Positions 63,913 to 64,000 of a DNA stretch of 64,000 nt are shown here, one piece after another. The notes beneath the pieces are model-generated. The model saw nothing but the letters and a program-made list of their open reading frames with translations. It ran no database searches and was not told the origin of the DNA. The stretch is from Cladosporium sp. IMV 00045 (taxonomy: Eukaryota > Ascomycota > Dothideomycetes > Cladosporiales > Cladosporiaceae), in the NCBI GenBank assembly GCA_001931905.2, contig MSJI02000915.1, positions 1-64,000 of the forward strand, read 5' to 3'. Within the stretch, counting starts at the first letter, position 1, and each line of letters opens with the position of its first letter. The position numbers were made by a program, and so were the translations under genes.

Positions 63913-64000
63913 CGTGGACGATATTTGGATGATACTGATGAGAATCGATAACTCGTCGTTTCGCTGTATGATTCGAGAGTATGTATGGATTCTATTCTGG
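63913..64000 (-). promoter_or_regulatory. 5' flank of the SDR gene, cut by the window end
   Basis: Only 88 bp remain upstream of the SDR ATG. No clear element. Confidence 0.3.

Noticed and set aside
1..64000. CRISPR arrays, rRNA, transposase or reverse-transcriptase genes
   Set aside because: None seen; no regularly spaced identical repeats, no rRNA blocks and no recognisable mobile-element enzymes.

Overview
This is nuclear DNA of a filamentous ascomycete, most likely a Dothideomycete (inferred from gene types and intron style; no marker gene proves the order). Genes lie on both strands, most introns are 50-95 nt with GTRNGT...AG borders, and the gene set is typical of a plant-associated mould: secreted pectin lyase, beta-xylosidase, quercetinase, dipeptidyl peptidase, a Pth11-type receptor and a secreted CHAP protein. 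About 29 protein genes, one nonsense-interrupted gene and one tRNA gene can be supported.

Layout. 0.6-9.1 kb: pectin lyase, amino-acid permease, NmrA-like protein, GH3 beta-xylosidase. 9.9-11.0 kb: CHAT-domain gene broken by two in-frame TAA codons. 11.7-16.8 kb: aldo/keto reductase, quercetin dioxygenase, Pth11-like receptor. 17.9-34.6 kb: mostly housekeeping genes (APC10/DOC1, GNAT acetyltransferase, Gtt1-type GST, complex I B15 subunit, F-box protein, fatty-acid 2-hydroxylase, BTB protein, sugar O-acetyltransferase). 35.6-45.8 kb: DPP4, an unrecognised protein with a C-terminal Zn2Cys6 cluster beside a perfect hairpin and a decayed ~88-bp tandem array, an Hsp20, a tRNA-Arg gene with two apparent introns, a secreted CHAP protein and a small hydrophilic protein.

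46.5-63.9 kb reads as a sugar-acid catabolic region: a DapA-type keto-acid aldolase and an aldo/keto reductase, then a Zn2Cys6 regulator, a flavocytochrome-b2-like alpha-hydroxyacid dehydrogenase, a four-carbon acid-sugar kinase (OtnK family) fused to an aldo/keto reductase, a DenD-like D-erythronate dehydrogenase, a BNR beta-propeller protein, a sugar transporter and an SDR. DenD plus OtnK is the signature of bacterial C4 sugar-acid (erythronate/threonate) catabolism; finding the pair adjacent in a fungus, with a transporter and a regulator and with the kinase fused to a reductase, is the best candidate here for an undescribed system. The partner decarboxylase (OtnC) and isomerase (OtnI) are not visible.

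The second striking locus is the tRNA-Arg(TCG) gene at 42852-43000. Besides a normal anticodon-loop intron it carries a 55-nt insert in the D arm that has spliceosomal signals (GTAAGT, CTAAC, TTAG) and whose exact removal restores a regular cloverleaf.
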